Assembly: GCF_040802235.1 (NCBI RefSeq)
Contig: NC_133174.1
Location: 137,507,213-137,571,212 of the forward strand
DNA length: 64,000 nt
Direction: 5' to 3'
From: Manis javanica
Lineage: Eukaryota; Chordata; Mammalia; Pholidota; Manidae
Every line of letters starts with the position of its first letter. Within the stretch, counting starts at the first letter, position 1. The notes beneath the pieces are model-generated. The model was not told where the DNA came from, did not search any database, and saw only the letters and a program-made list of their open reading frames with translations. Positions 54,590-64,000 of the stretch are shown here, in pieces. The position numbers and the translations under genes were made by a program.

Positions 54590-54953
54590 GTGAGGGTGTG
54601 TGAGTGTGCGGCGTGCGTGTCTCCTCCTCTCCGAGTGACACAGCAGTGAGAAATGCCTATCAGTAACTTAAACCCCCGAAACTCCACCTTCCGGGCGCGC
54701 GGCGCGGAGCCGGGCGGTGGGAATGGAGTGAGCGGATTGAGGCCGCCACTGCAGCGCCGCCGGCATGAACTTGGCCACGAGCTGAAGCGGCCGGCGGCGG
54801 GCAGGCGCGGGGGCACCGGTCGCTAGCCAGGGGGTGATCTGCAGCTAGGCCGGACCACTCGGCGGGCGCCCGAGGCCAGCCTGCCCACGCCAGCGGCTGC
54901 CCGCCCCTCGGGCACTGCCCCCGCTGCCGCCGCCGCGGGAGCTCCGCAGCACG
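54590..54953 (+). other. Candidate noncoding first exon D with short uORF
   Basis: The donor 'cagcacg|gtaagg' ends the exon at 54,953. Upstream sequence switches from GT-rich (54,590-54,620) to 5' UTR-like GCC-rich sequence. An ATG at 54,765 opens a six-codon frame ending at 54,785 (product MNLATS), a possible uORF. This is the most exon-like segment in the island, in my judgement. The start coordinate is approximate. Confidence 0.45.
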
Positions 54954-56149
54954 GTAAGGCCGAGGGCGGGCGCGGGAGGTCCGAATGCTCTGGGGGCTCC
55001 GGGAGCACTTGCGGTCCCCACTTGTGGTCCGCGTCGTAGGGGAGCCAGGGGACCCCAAAGTTTTCTCCGAGCACACGGCCCACCTAGCGCTTCCCGTGGC
55101 CGCCTCCGTCTTTAACCAGGCGGGCCGGGCCGGGCTGAGCACAGCCCGCATCGCCCGGGACTGCGGCCTCTGCCTGCTGCCCAACGCCCACCGGGCGTCT
55201 GGAATCGGACGAGATCAGTTAAGTACCGGGGAGGGAAGGCAGAGGGGCGCTAGCCACACGGGCTTCCCCGGCCCTGCCGGACTAGGGGAAGGGCTCCCAC
55301 TTCGACCCGGCGCCCCTCGGGCTGCTTGCTGCCCGGACACCCGCCGCGATGCTGCCTTCCGTTTGCCAGCTTCCTGAGCCCAGGCCAGTCGGCAATGGGC
55401 GCTGGGCACGGGATTTCCCCCACCCTACTCCAACCCGCTTTGCCGCCACCGAGCGGGAGTGTGGAGTGTGTGCGCGCCGAGCCCGCTGCCTTGCGCTCCC
55501 TCCCTTGCCAAATCGTTCTCTGGGGAGCAGCTCGGAGTAGAGCTGGCGGCTCGAGGCAGCTCCGACTGGGCTCCTGCCCGGAGCTCCCGGCACTCCCGCG
55601 CTGCGAGCTCCCAGGCCTAGGGGCGGCCTCAGAGCCCGGCGCCGGCCAGGGCGGGCGGGAAGCCCCCCGGAGCGCAGCCAAATACTTTTCGTGGCCAGTT
55701 GGCTCGGCCGGCTACGTCCCGATGCAGTGTGTCCGAGGCCGCTTGGAAAGCTGGCTGTACCCTCTTATTTTGATACGCGATTAAATGCGGACTGAGCAGA
55801 CACTCAGGTTATTAGGATTAGCTTGCTAGTAAACTGCCCTGAAGTCGTCGGAACCTGAGCAAATAGACGCACCTCGGGCCGGCGGCTTCGCCCCGCAGCG
55901 CTCCCGCAGCTGGGTGCGGCTCAGCAAGGCGCCCCGAGTGTGGGTGTGCGTGTGTGCATGGGCAGGAGCGCAGGATGGCTGGGGGACGAGGAGAACCACT
56001 TGCTGGGATGACTTGTAGTTGCGTTGGGCAGCAAAGGGAAAGCCCCTTGGGGCTCTGTCCCCACGGCGAGCGCGCCGTTTCGAGTAGCCGATCGAGGCCG
56101 GCTCCGGGACATTGTGAGGGCGAGCGAGCCGAGCGTACCAGAGGCGGCT

Positions 56150-56308
56150 GCGCTGGAACAAAGGCGCAAAGTCTTCCGGAGCCCGTGCAATTTCGAAAGA
56201 GTTTGGCTGGGAAGAGGGCCGGGGTCTCCCGGGGGAGGCCCCGCGAGAATCGCGCCGCCCCTACCGGCCCCGGACCCGAGGCCCAGGCGAGCGTGTTCCC
56301 GGGCTGCG
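56150..56308 (+). other. Candidate noncoding first exon E (3' end only)
   Basis: The donor 'gggctgcg|gtgagc' places an exon end at 56,308. The strength is moderate and the start is unknown. Confidence 0.3.
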
Positions 56309-56540
56309 GTGAGCCAGCAGGCAGCATCGCAGCGGCACAGCCGAGTCCTAGGCAGGCGCCGGCCGCCAGCCGGGTGCCCACGGGCCGGGCGGGGTCGACC
56401 GCGCACCCGCGGGGGCTTCCCGGCCGCCGCCGCCCAGGGCTCCCGGAGGCCGCACAGCTTCTGCCCCCACCCCATCTCATCTTGTCTTTATAGATCCCCC
56501 CTCCTTCCCACTCCCGTCGCCGCTGCCGCCAACAATCCGC

Positions 56541-56551
56541 TTTATAAAAAG
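56541..56551 (+). promoter_or_regulatory. TATA-like box
   Basis: 'tttataaaaag' within the CpG island, an excellent match to the TATA consensus on the plus strand. If used, transcription would begin near 56,570-56,580. Such a box in a CpG island might mark a separate tissue-restricted promoter. Confidence 0.45.
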
Positions 56552-57413
56552 CCCCTTTGTTTCCCAGGAGGCTAGAAAGAGGGAAGGGGAAAGGGACGCA
56601 GAGGCAGGGGGCGGGGGCGGGGGCGGCTGCCTCCCAGTGGCTTCACGCCGTTCGGTACTGGAGGGCAAGTGTAGGCGGTGGGGGAGGGCGCTGGGTTTGG
56701 AGGACCCTCTGCGGGAGCCTTGGAAGGCGTGGAGAGCCCCCGGCTTGTGGCGCCGCCGCGCCCCCAGCCTGCCGGCGTTGGCACACTGGGCCCCGGTGGC
56801 CCGGACGGCTCCGCGAGCGGGCGGGCGCGGAGGCCACAGGCGGCGCACGCTCAGCGGGGTGGGCAGACGCGGCTCGCCGCTGCGCTCACAGGGCGCGGCC
56901 ATAGGGGGCGCCCTTTCCTCGGTTTCGCTTTGCAGCCCGTGCCCATCGCCACCGGCTCTCAAGGCGGCTGTCGCGCCTGCCGGGGGCTGAGTCGGCGGCG
57001 GAGACTCTGAGGCTCTCGCCACCCTGCGGCTATACTCCTCACACCCTCCCGCGCCCTTGTGCCCCATCCAGCCCCCCTTCAGGGGTTCAGACGCTCCGCG
57101 CGCCCCCTTTGTTTGGAAGCTGGTAGGGAGTCGGAATCACTGCCTGCGAGATTCGTGCAGCCTGGGCGGGCAGTGGAGACAAGGGTGCAGCTCCAGAGCG
57201 CGCGTCGACTTGCCGCCTCTGCACGGACCCAGCGCCGGGCACTTGGGGGGTGCCCCGGACGCACGAGCTGCCGCCATTCGTTAGACTGAGGATTCAGCGG
57301 GCCCGTATTCCTTACACCTGAACTCTCCTCCCTCCAAACTTGTGGGAGCCCGGACTTGCGCGGAGGAATGGTAAACAGTGTGAGAAGTAACCTTTTGCCA
57401 GTCTCACAGCCTG

Positions 57414-57436
57414 CCCCCGCCCCCGCCCCCGCCCCC
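57414..57436 (-). other. G-quadruplex motif, four runs of five
   Basis: Four C5 runs at 57,414-57,418, 57,420-57,424, 57,426-57,430 and 57,432-57,436, each separated by one G. On the minus strand this is a (GGGGGC)n quadruplex with one-nucleotide loops, just downstream of the CpG island. It may act on transcription from the putative rightward promoter as a template-strand structure. Confidence 0.8.
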
Positions 57437-57439
57437 GAG

Positions 57440-58974
57440 CTGTGAAGTTGATTCGGGAAGGGAATACTGACAATAAGAAAAAATAGACAAGGGGAAGAGG
57501 GCGGGGTCCAAACTTGACTGCTGGGTCTTGGAGCGAAGTAGGATTCCTCCCTATCTCTCGCCGCCTCCGCCACTTTATCCCATTTAATCTCATGGGAGCG
57601 TATTATTTGTTCCTTTATGCGTATCTTTCCCCTGTTCCGCAGCCCTCCCATCTCTAGAGGTTATGCCTAAGTGTCGGTCAAACATTTGTTCTCTGGTCTT
57701 TGGGATAGGAGGCGAAGCGTTAACTGCCCCCCACCCCACCCCGCCCCATCCCTACTGCATCTCAAACCACAAGAAAGTACTCAAAGGGTAAACCACAGGC
57801 TCTACCTTCTCCTCCCCGCTCCCCCCTTTGTGTTTCCCTTCTGGAGCTAGATCATTGGAAAATAAAGCTGCTGATGTGCGAGATGGAACATATGGTGCCT
57901 CCATAAGAGAAAAGCTGAAATGGCCTTGAACCTGCCGGACAGACCAGCTGTTTGCTGCCAGCCAGAGCAGCTAATGAGCTTCTTCCCCCTTAAAGTAACA
58001 GCCCTCTTTTCACTTGATGGCCTGCTTGCATATTAAATAGGATAGCCTCCAGAGGAGAGACATGATGGGCTCCTATACTGCTTTGTGCTTTGGTGGTTCT
58101 CCAGCGCCTGTCCCTGGCTCTGGGACAGCCTTGGCCTCTCCCCATGCGTCCCTCCAGTGTGTGTTTCCTTCAACACTGATGTAAGAATGTTACTCAAAGT
58201 GGTGCTTGGGAAGAGGGAGGCAGGAAAAGGGAAAGAAAGAGGGGCTGAGAGGTTCCCAGATGTCTTGAGAGGAAATCTCTGTTTTGTTCCTACTTGGTTT
58301 TAGAAAAACTAGCAGTCCTCCCACCCTTAAAAATATCACAAAACGCTGCAGCTCTTCCTTATAAGATCTAAAGCATCGTTCTCTGGTCATGACCATTTTC
58401 AGTTTGCCTTCAGTACAGTGTGTTTTGAGAGACGAAAAAAAAACAGTTTGGCGTTGGAAGAAGAAAGGCTTGAGGAGATACAAGGAAATTCCATGTTAGG
58501 AAATCATTAGCAAAGGGTGACTTTGTCTGTTTTCCTGCCACTGACGCTGACAGTGACACAGATGTGTGGGTTGAAACAGGAACGTCATTGAATTTTTAAC
58601 CTCAACCCGGAAATAGCCTGTTGCTGGACTGAGAGTGGGGGCTACACACACTCGTTGCATCTTAAGGTAGGAGACTTACTGTTGTCCATCCTTTTCACCA
58701 AAGAAAGGGATATTTTTAAAACTTAGCCAGCATATTTAATATCATTTTTTCACTGTTAGGCTGATCACCGAAAGGCTTAAAATGCACCTGTCAAAAGATC
58801 ATTCCTAGGAAACTCAATTGCTGTTTGGGTTTATGAAATGGGCAGGAACTGATTTCAGACAAGTGATTTCTTCTGACATTTGTTGGGCTACTCTCCTTCT
58901 TTAAAGGGGCTTCCTATATGCAATAAACCTTTTCTGCTAAGATTCTGAATTTTTTTCTGCAGCAATGCATTGGA
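57440..58974. promoter_or_regulatory. Putative proximal intron 1 with candidate conserved element
   Basis: Repeat-free sequence following the CpG island. The block 57,840-58,080 is notable: 'gaacatatggtgcctccata', an E-box 'cagctgtttgc' (57,948), 'gagcagctaatgagcttctt' and 'ttgcatattaaata' (58,026). Freedom from repeats over 1.5 kb next to a promoter is consistent with regulatory constraint. No coding frame is supported. Confidence 0.4.
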
Positions 58975-59143
58975 GAGAGAATTAGCCCAGGAGTTGGCAC
59001 AGTTGTATTCGAGTACACTCTTCGCACTAATTGACAGAGTGATCTTGGGCAAGTCCGTCCTCCCTTCTTATTTCTTCCTCCCCCCTCCATAACCACAGAG
59101 TCTGACTGAGTCCCTTCCAGCTCTAACAAACACTGTGATTTGT
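58975..59143 (+). repeat. MIR SINE fossil
   Basis: 'gagtgatcttgggcaagtcc' and 'gagtcccttccagctctaac' are the MIR core and 3' part in plus orientation. Confidence 0.7.
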
Positions 59144-61004
59144 GAATGAAATAGTCATTTTTTGGGCAAGTGAGACATCATTGGGAAAAAGAGCTCTATA
59201 AAGAAATGGGGCTGAAACTTTGAGGGACAGGGAGAAGAAGGAGTAAATACTGGCAGAAGGCCAATCAAAACAATATAAAAGTGGGAAGTGTTCCCTCTCT
59301 TTGTGTCTTTTGCCAGTGTGAACTCCTAACCCAGAAGCATAGATGTTGGAGGCTGGAAGGCAACCCAGAGGGCCTCTTGTCCAGTCCCCTTAATCCAGTG
59401 ATCTCAGGACTTGTTGACGGCAGGCCTCCTAATCATTGGGTTGGTTTACAGATACCGGGATCTAAACTCTTTGAAATTAGATGGGCATGTTTCCAAAGGA
59501 CTCATCTAATATAGAGCAGATTTTCTGCTTTACAGTTACTTAGTAAAGATTTCAAGGACAAAAAGGCTTTCCCTCTACACACATGTGGCCCACTGTAGTC
59601 GGGGCTCTGAGCTCACTGTTCAATCTTTTCTTCCTAGCCCAGCTGGGTGCTTTTTAAAACTCCCGTTTCCAAATTTGAGGATGCAGCAGCCATGCGGGAA
59701 TCTACTACTGTCCTGCTCAATGTTAATACTGATTCTTTAAAAAATGGATGGGGGGTGGGGGTGGGAACATTATAAAGAAGGATCTTTTATCCTCTGAGCA
59801 CTTTGGTAATTATCTTGCTGCCATAAATGTTGATATACATATAATAGATGTAACTTAAAAAGCTCCTTATCCAAGCAGAAAAGGCTGAGCATTCGTTAGA
59901 GCACATAGAATGCTGAGAGTATGAATAGACCAACCCAGATGTGGCTGGAGAGGGAGATAAATGATGGAGGAACAGGAGTCGGTTACTATGGATCAGCACA
60001 ATAAACCAATTCCCATGATACACCTCTCACAACGCCACCGAGGGGTAACCTAGGCAGCACCAGTCAACTGTACGACAGGAAAAGAAGCCTCGTGAAGCTC
60101 GGTTGGAAGCAGTCTGATTTTTTTCAGACGTTCAGCCCTGAAACATCGTCGGGACTTGAGGAGGGAAACTTCATAAATCTGCCTGCAAGTGCCCGGGCTT
60201 TACTGCCATGATTATTTCTTGCTTGGTCATCACTGCTGTCACTTGCTCTGCAGATGTAGTAGAGGGATAAAAGGTCCCGTGCGGCTGTGGGCAGTTAGGG
60301 GGTCCTGCGGAGGTGAGGAACAGCAGCTTGTGTTAGACTGCGAGGATGAGAATGCTCAGCCCCATTGGGTCCTGCTTCCCAATGACCTCAGGAACATTTT
60401 CCGCAGGGGGAGGGGATGGAAGCAAAGAGTTGGCTTCCCTCCCTCCTCTACCTGTTGCTTTCTTTTTTCTCCCATTCACAGAGCCTCCCTGATGTCCTTC
60501 AGGCCCCAAGCCCCCTGAAATCTGACCTCTAAATAATTTCTAAAGGAATCAGCGTTGTCACAACTCCAAAAGCTCCCACTGGGCTAGGCATGTATCGAGG
60601 GCCTTTGCTGACCGTGTGTCCTGGAGGAAAGGCTTCCAGAGACAGCGCCTAAGAAGTGGCAGAAGGAAAAAGCCCTTTGCAAAGTCTTTTAGAACTTTAC
60701 TTCCCTAGGGGGGTTTGCTGGACCTGTCTGGAACCCCAGCTTCAGACTCGACTTCCTCCCTGACCTACACGAGGGTGGACTTTTTCCTGATCCTGGGGGA
60801 GGAGGCTATCCTTTGCAACCCAGTCCTGTCCCGGCTGCTTTCTGACTCTGGGACAGCCAGTGCCACTTTCTGCACAGCCTGTGTCCCAGCCTTGAAGTCC
60901 CCCCATTTCCTTGGGGTAGGGGGCCCAGCCACCTTCCTTTCCCAGTGTACCCTGCTGCTTGCTCTGCCCAGTAAATACCCATTAAATGGAGTTTGAGAAA
61001 TGCC
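59144..61004. other. Unique sequence (putative intron), no exon seen
   Basis: No coding exon or repeat is recognised. A G-rich run lies at 59,749-59,765 and a TATA-like 'caatataaaagt' at 59,271. Frames of 77-109 codons have no domain. Confidence 0.5.
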
Positions 61005-61835
61005 GTTTTGTTTTGTTTTACATTATTAGATGCTCACCCCAACAAGTGTAGTTAGTCAACATAAAAGGATGTTACAGAACTGTTAACCATATTCTGTATG
61101 CCCTACTTTCATCCCTGTGACTAATTTATATTATGACTGAGATTTTGTACCTCTTTATCACCTTGGCTTATTTCACCAGCCACCTCAACCCCTCCCCAAT
61201 GGGAGCCAGCAGTCACTTCTCAGGATCTAGGAGTCTATTACTGTTTTATTCATTTCATTTTGTTTTTAGATTCCACTTAAAAGTGAAATCATTTGGTATT
61301 TGTCTCCCTCTGCCTGACTTACTTCACTTAGCATAATACCCTCCATCCATCCATCCATGTTGTTGCAAATGGCATGATTTCTTTCTTTTTTATGGCTGAA
61401 TAATATTCCATTGTGTATATGTATAACATCTTCTTCATCCATTCATCTATCAATGGATGCTTTGGTTGCTTCCATATCTTGGCTATTATAAATAATGCAG
61501 CAGTAAACATAGGGGTGCACATATCTTTTCAAATCAGAGATTTTGTTTCCTCTGGGTAAATTCCTAGAAGTAGAATTACTAGGTTGAATGGTATTTTTGT
61601 TTTTAGTTTCTTGAGGAACCGCCATGCCATGCTGCTTTCCACAGCGGCTGCACCGGTTTCCATTCCCACCAACAGTGTAGGAGGGCTCCTACTTGTGCAC
61701 ATCCTTGCCAACACTTGTTATTCTTGGCATTTGGATAGTGGCCCTTGTAACTGGTGTGAGGTGAGATCTCACTGTGGTTTTGACTTGCATTTCCCTGATG
61801 GTGATGTGGAGCATCTTTGCATGTGTCAGTTCTCA
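61005..61835 (-). mobile_element. Old 5'-truncated LINE-1 (L1M-like)
   Basis: Reverse L1, more diverged than the copies at 10.3 and 40.8 kb and with a different 3' UTR. Landmarks: 'ttagcataataccctccatc' (61,327), 'gctgaataatattccattgt' (61,395), 'aacataggggtgcacatatc' (61,506), 'gcatttccctgatggtgat'. A minus frame at 61,328-61,522 reads 'KIWKQPKHPLIDEWMKK' (the ORF2 C-terminus) and another (61,603-62,046) 'NNKCWQGCAQVGALLHCWWE'. TSDs are not evident. A (CCAT)n expansion sits inside at about 61,341-61,357. Confidence 0.85.
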
Positions 61836-63029
61836 GAGAAATGCTGTTTTTGTAAGGCTGAGAATTGCTTTGTGAGGCCCAGAGAAGGATGGGGCTGAGC
61901 CTGAGATTCCATCGTGCTAGAAAGGGACCTAGCCAGCTGGCTGTTTTCCCCTTTCTTCCACTTGTGGGAGTAACCTGGACACTAGGCCACAGGGACACAT
62001 TTCTGCTGATGAAGAGGTCTGCTGGAGGGTGTGAGGCCTGAGCCAATGAATGGCATTGGGGTCAGACGGCCTTCGTGGCCCCAGCTTGCGGCTTCCATCT
62101 TTGGAGGAAATGTGAGGACGTTTGGGAACTAGAGGCAGGAGAGAAACTAAATCAAGCCACCCTGGATGCTTTGAGCAACCTCATGTCCTCTATGCAGTTG
62201 TCTGAACCCTGCCCGGTCCCACCCACCCCAATGAATAGTGTTTTTATATGTCGCTCAGCATTTGAACCTTAAAACCCTTACTCCCACCTTCTTTTGGGGG
62301 CTCAGTGACATGGAGAAGGTGGGGGAGGGAGACAGCTCCAGCTCCGCCTGCCTTTGTATGGCCTCATTATTTAGTTGACCACAGTTCCTGCACATAGTAG
62401 GCACAGATGCCCAAACTCACCTACAAACTCAGATGCTGAAAGACAGGGAATTTTCAAGCTGGAAGAGTAAATTCCTGTGGTCTTATAGGAAAATGACACC
62501 CCAGGAGGGTCTTGACTTTCCTGAGGAGACACAGTGAAGGGGGTCCAAAGTACACAGACCCCTGGTCTCAGTCACCTCCTTGGACCTGGGGCACCCACTT
62601 TGCACCCATGGGCATACAGACCCCTTTGTGAGGAAGAGCAAGGGTAGTGGGGCTGCGGTGAGATATACTCTGTCTGGTGTCAGTGCAGGCTTTGCTTAGC
62701 ATTGCTAGGACAGCAGAGGGGCTCATTCCAGTCAGAACCCAGCCTAGACCTGGCTGAAGAGGGGCCGTTGTGCATTAAGGATGAATCTGGGACCCAGGCA
62801 TTGGTGCCTCAGAAAGGAGAGCGTCTTGTCTCCAAGTCGCCAATGGCGAGTTGGGCAACCAGCCCCTTGGAGGGCATGGCTGGGGGGGCTCTGCTGGCAG
62901 CTGCCAGGCTTGTGTGGGTTTTGCTCTTAATGAGATCTCAGCATTCATACCTGCCTCTGGACGTTCCAGTGCCACCCTCAGAATTTTAAGTGGGGCAGTA
63001 GTTTCAGCACGGTCGCCAACGTCACGTGC
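61836..63029. other. Unique sequence, no gene seen
   Basis: No repeat, exon or RNA is recognised; frames of 60-95 codons are domain-less. Confidence 0.45.
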
Positions 63030-63320
63030 TTTGCGTGTGTAATTCTGAGAGGCCAGCGTGCATTATGCTGGGTTTGGGGAGGAGGGCACAGTATTTCTAA
63101 GCCACTTGTCTGTCAAGGATCAATTTAACGTCTAATTACTACATTTTCTTCACAGTTTGCTGTACGAAGATGTTGTAACAAAAACTCAAAGAAGCGCGCC
63201 ATTTCATTTCACCACCACTCTAAAATTAATTCCAGGGATATGGAGTCAAATCTGACATTCTTGGTGTTAAAATAATTGTGCTGCCATTCAAATTAAAGAG
63301 AACAGTCTGGTTGTTTCTAG
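63030..63320. promoter_or_regulatory. Candidate conserved noncoding element
   Basis: About 290 bp of AT-rich unique sequence between GC-rich flanks. Motifs: 'aatttaacgtctaattacta' (63,122), 'actctaaaattaattccagg' (63,217), 'ttaaaataattgtgctgcca' (63,267) and 'ttcaaattaaagagaac'. Clustered TAAT/AATTA cores resemble developmental enhancers. Its location in a putative first intron is compatible with that role. Confidence 0.4.
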
Positions 63321-64000
63321 GGATTCCCCCAGCAAGGGGGTAAAGGGTATCCTTGTGTTAGGTGCAGCCACGGCCCTCAAGATGAGCCCTGTACGTGTGG
63401 AGGGCGTCACTGCACTAAGCTCACTGGCAGCCAGAGCGCCTGACTCACAGCCCGGGTGTTGCCCTTGGAGTGGGACTGATGGCCCGTGCAGGGGGCGACC
63501 TGGGAGCCCTTTCTGCCCTCTGATGGGGTTTTACTGAGCTCTCGTCCCACAGCAGAGGTGAGGCTGTTCTCAGGCTGGAGGCTCCCAAGGGCCTGCTCCT
63601 GAGGCAGGACCTGTTCAGAGCAGGGCTTCAATGAAATTGCAAGATGCACCTGACAGGGAGTCAGCCAGTGGGCTTCCCTTCCTGCATCCCCCAGAGTCAT
63701 GGCCCCCTGGCAGCCCGGCAGACCTCTTGCACCCACCCCACCCGCCAAACAGCAGCAGTGGCTGTGGGAGCCAGAGGCCTGTGCCCCACTCTGGGTAGCT
63801 GGGAAGTCTGGCTTCTCAGACCCTGGGCAGGAGCCCTTCACAGTGTCGTTTGCTTTCTATTTCCAAGTCCAAGGAAGGAGACTTGTGGGATGAGGGTGCT
63901 GAGCAGGTGAGCAGGTGGCGGGTCTTCATCTCGCTGTGAGCAGCTCTGGAGAGCTGGGCTTCACTCTCACATGTCACCCCTCGGCAGCAGACAAGCAGGA
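63321..64000. other. Unique sequence, no gene seen
   Basis: GC-moderate unique DNA. The 144-codon minus frame (63,407-63,841) and the plus frames have no recognisable domain. Confidence 0.45.

Larger units (their letters stand above)
52860..57290. promoter_or_regulatory. Large CpG island / promoter region
   Basis: A 4.4-kb stretch with frequent CpG and very high GC content, in sharp contrast to the CpG-depleted remainder of the window. It contains GC-box-like sequences, a TATA-like box (56,543) and several strong plus-strand splice donors. No repeats interrupt it. These are the usual attributes of a vertebrate CpG-island promoter of a widely or developmentally regulated gene. The gene itself is not identifiable because no coding exon follows within the window. 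Confidence 0.85.

Noticed and set aside
53931-54641. 236-codon minus-strand frame in the CpG island
   Set aside because: GC-rich DNA has few stop codons. The frame is Arg/Gly/Ala-rich without a domain and is antisense to the splice donors that define the transcription direction.
54590-54953. Naming the gene behind the CpG island
   Set aside because: I could not match the exon-like sequence to a known 5' UTR with confidence, so no gene symbol is given.
55818-56480. 220-codon minus-strand frame and overlapping frames on both strands
   Set aside because: Same compositional effect; several mutually overlapping frames and no domain.
57079-57651. 190-codon minus-strand frame across the G-quadruplex
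   Set aside because: Contains an Ala/Gly repeat produced by the (GGGGGC)n tract; no domain.
1-64000. CRISPR arrays, bacterial operons, tRNA/rRNA genes
   Set aside because: Nothing of the kind is present; the window is mammalian. No tRNA or rRNA gene was recognised by eye.

Overview
The window is mammalian nuclear DNA. It carries placental-type L1 retrotransposons, MaLR/ERVL LTRs (MLT1- and MLT2-like), MIR and L2 fossils, a hAT MER5-type element and one very CpG-dense island. No complete or partial host protein-coding exon could be recognised. The longest open frames are either LINE-1 ORF2 or chance frames in GC-rich or repeat DNA. The young L1 3' ends are of a type I loosely associate with pangolins (Manis), and no young Alu, B1 or tRNA-type SINE is visible, but the species call is inference only.

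Layout. Positions 1-10,280 are intergenic or intronic sequence with scattered MLT1/MLT2/MIR fossils. A young antisense L1 with a perfect 16-bp target-site duplication lies at 10,281-13,142; it joins the L1 5' terminus directly to the middle of ORF2. A HAL1/L1M-like fossil follows (13,385-15,360). Positions 15.4-34.8 kb are mostly unique sequence with old repeats, simple repeats and a few AT-rich islands that look like conserved noncoding elements. Positions 34.8-42.9 kb are a repeat-rich block. It holds an unusual patchwork insertion (35,323-35,536) built from two nearby templates, then a decayed ERVL-type provirus on the minus strand (about 36.0-40.7 kb) interrupted by an MLT1 LTR and an 85-bp L1 stub, then a 2.1-kb L1. 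Positions 43-52.8 kb again hold unique sequence with LTR, MIR and L2 fossils and another AT-rich candidate enhancer (48.5-49.1 kb).

Positions 52.86-57.29 kb form a large CpG island with at least five good plus-strand splice-donor sequences and no matching coding exons downstream. I read it as the promoter and alternative noncoding first exons of a gene transcribed rightward, with 57-64 kb being the start of a long first intron. The gene could not be named from this sequence. The AT-rich blocks upstream and in the putative intron would fit a developmental-regulator type locus, but this is inference.

The strongest observations are the two-template insertion next to the ERVL remnant, the internally deleted SpIRE-like L1, the multi-donor CpG island, and a four-run G-quadruplex motif just downstream of the island.
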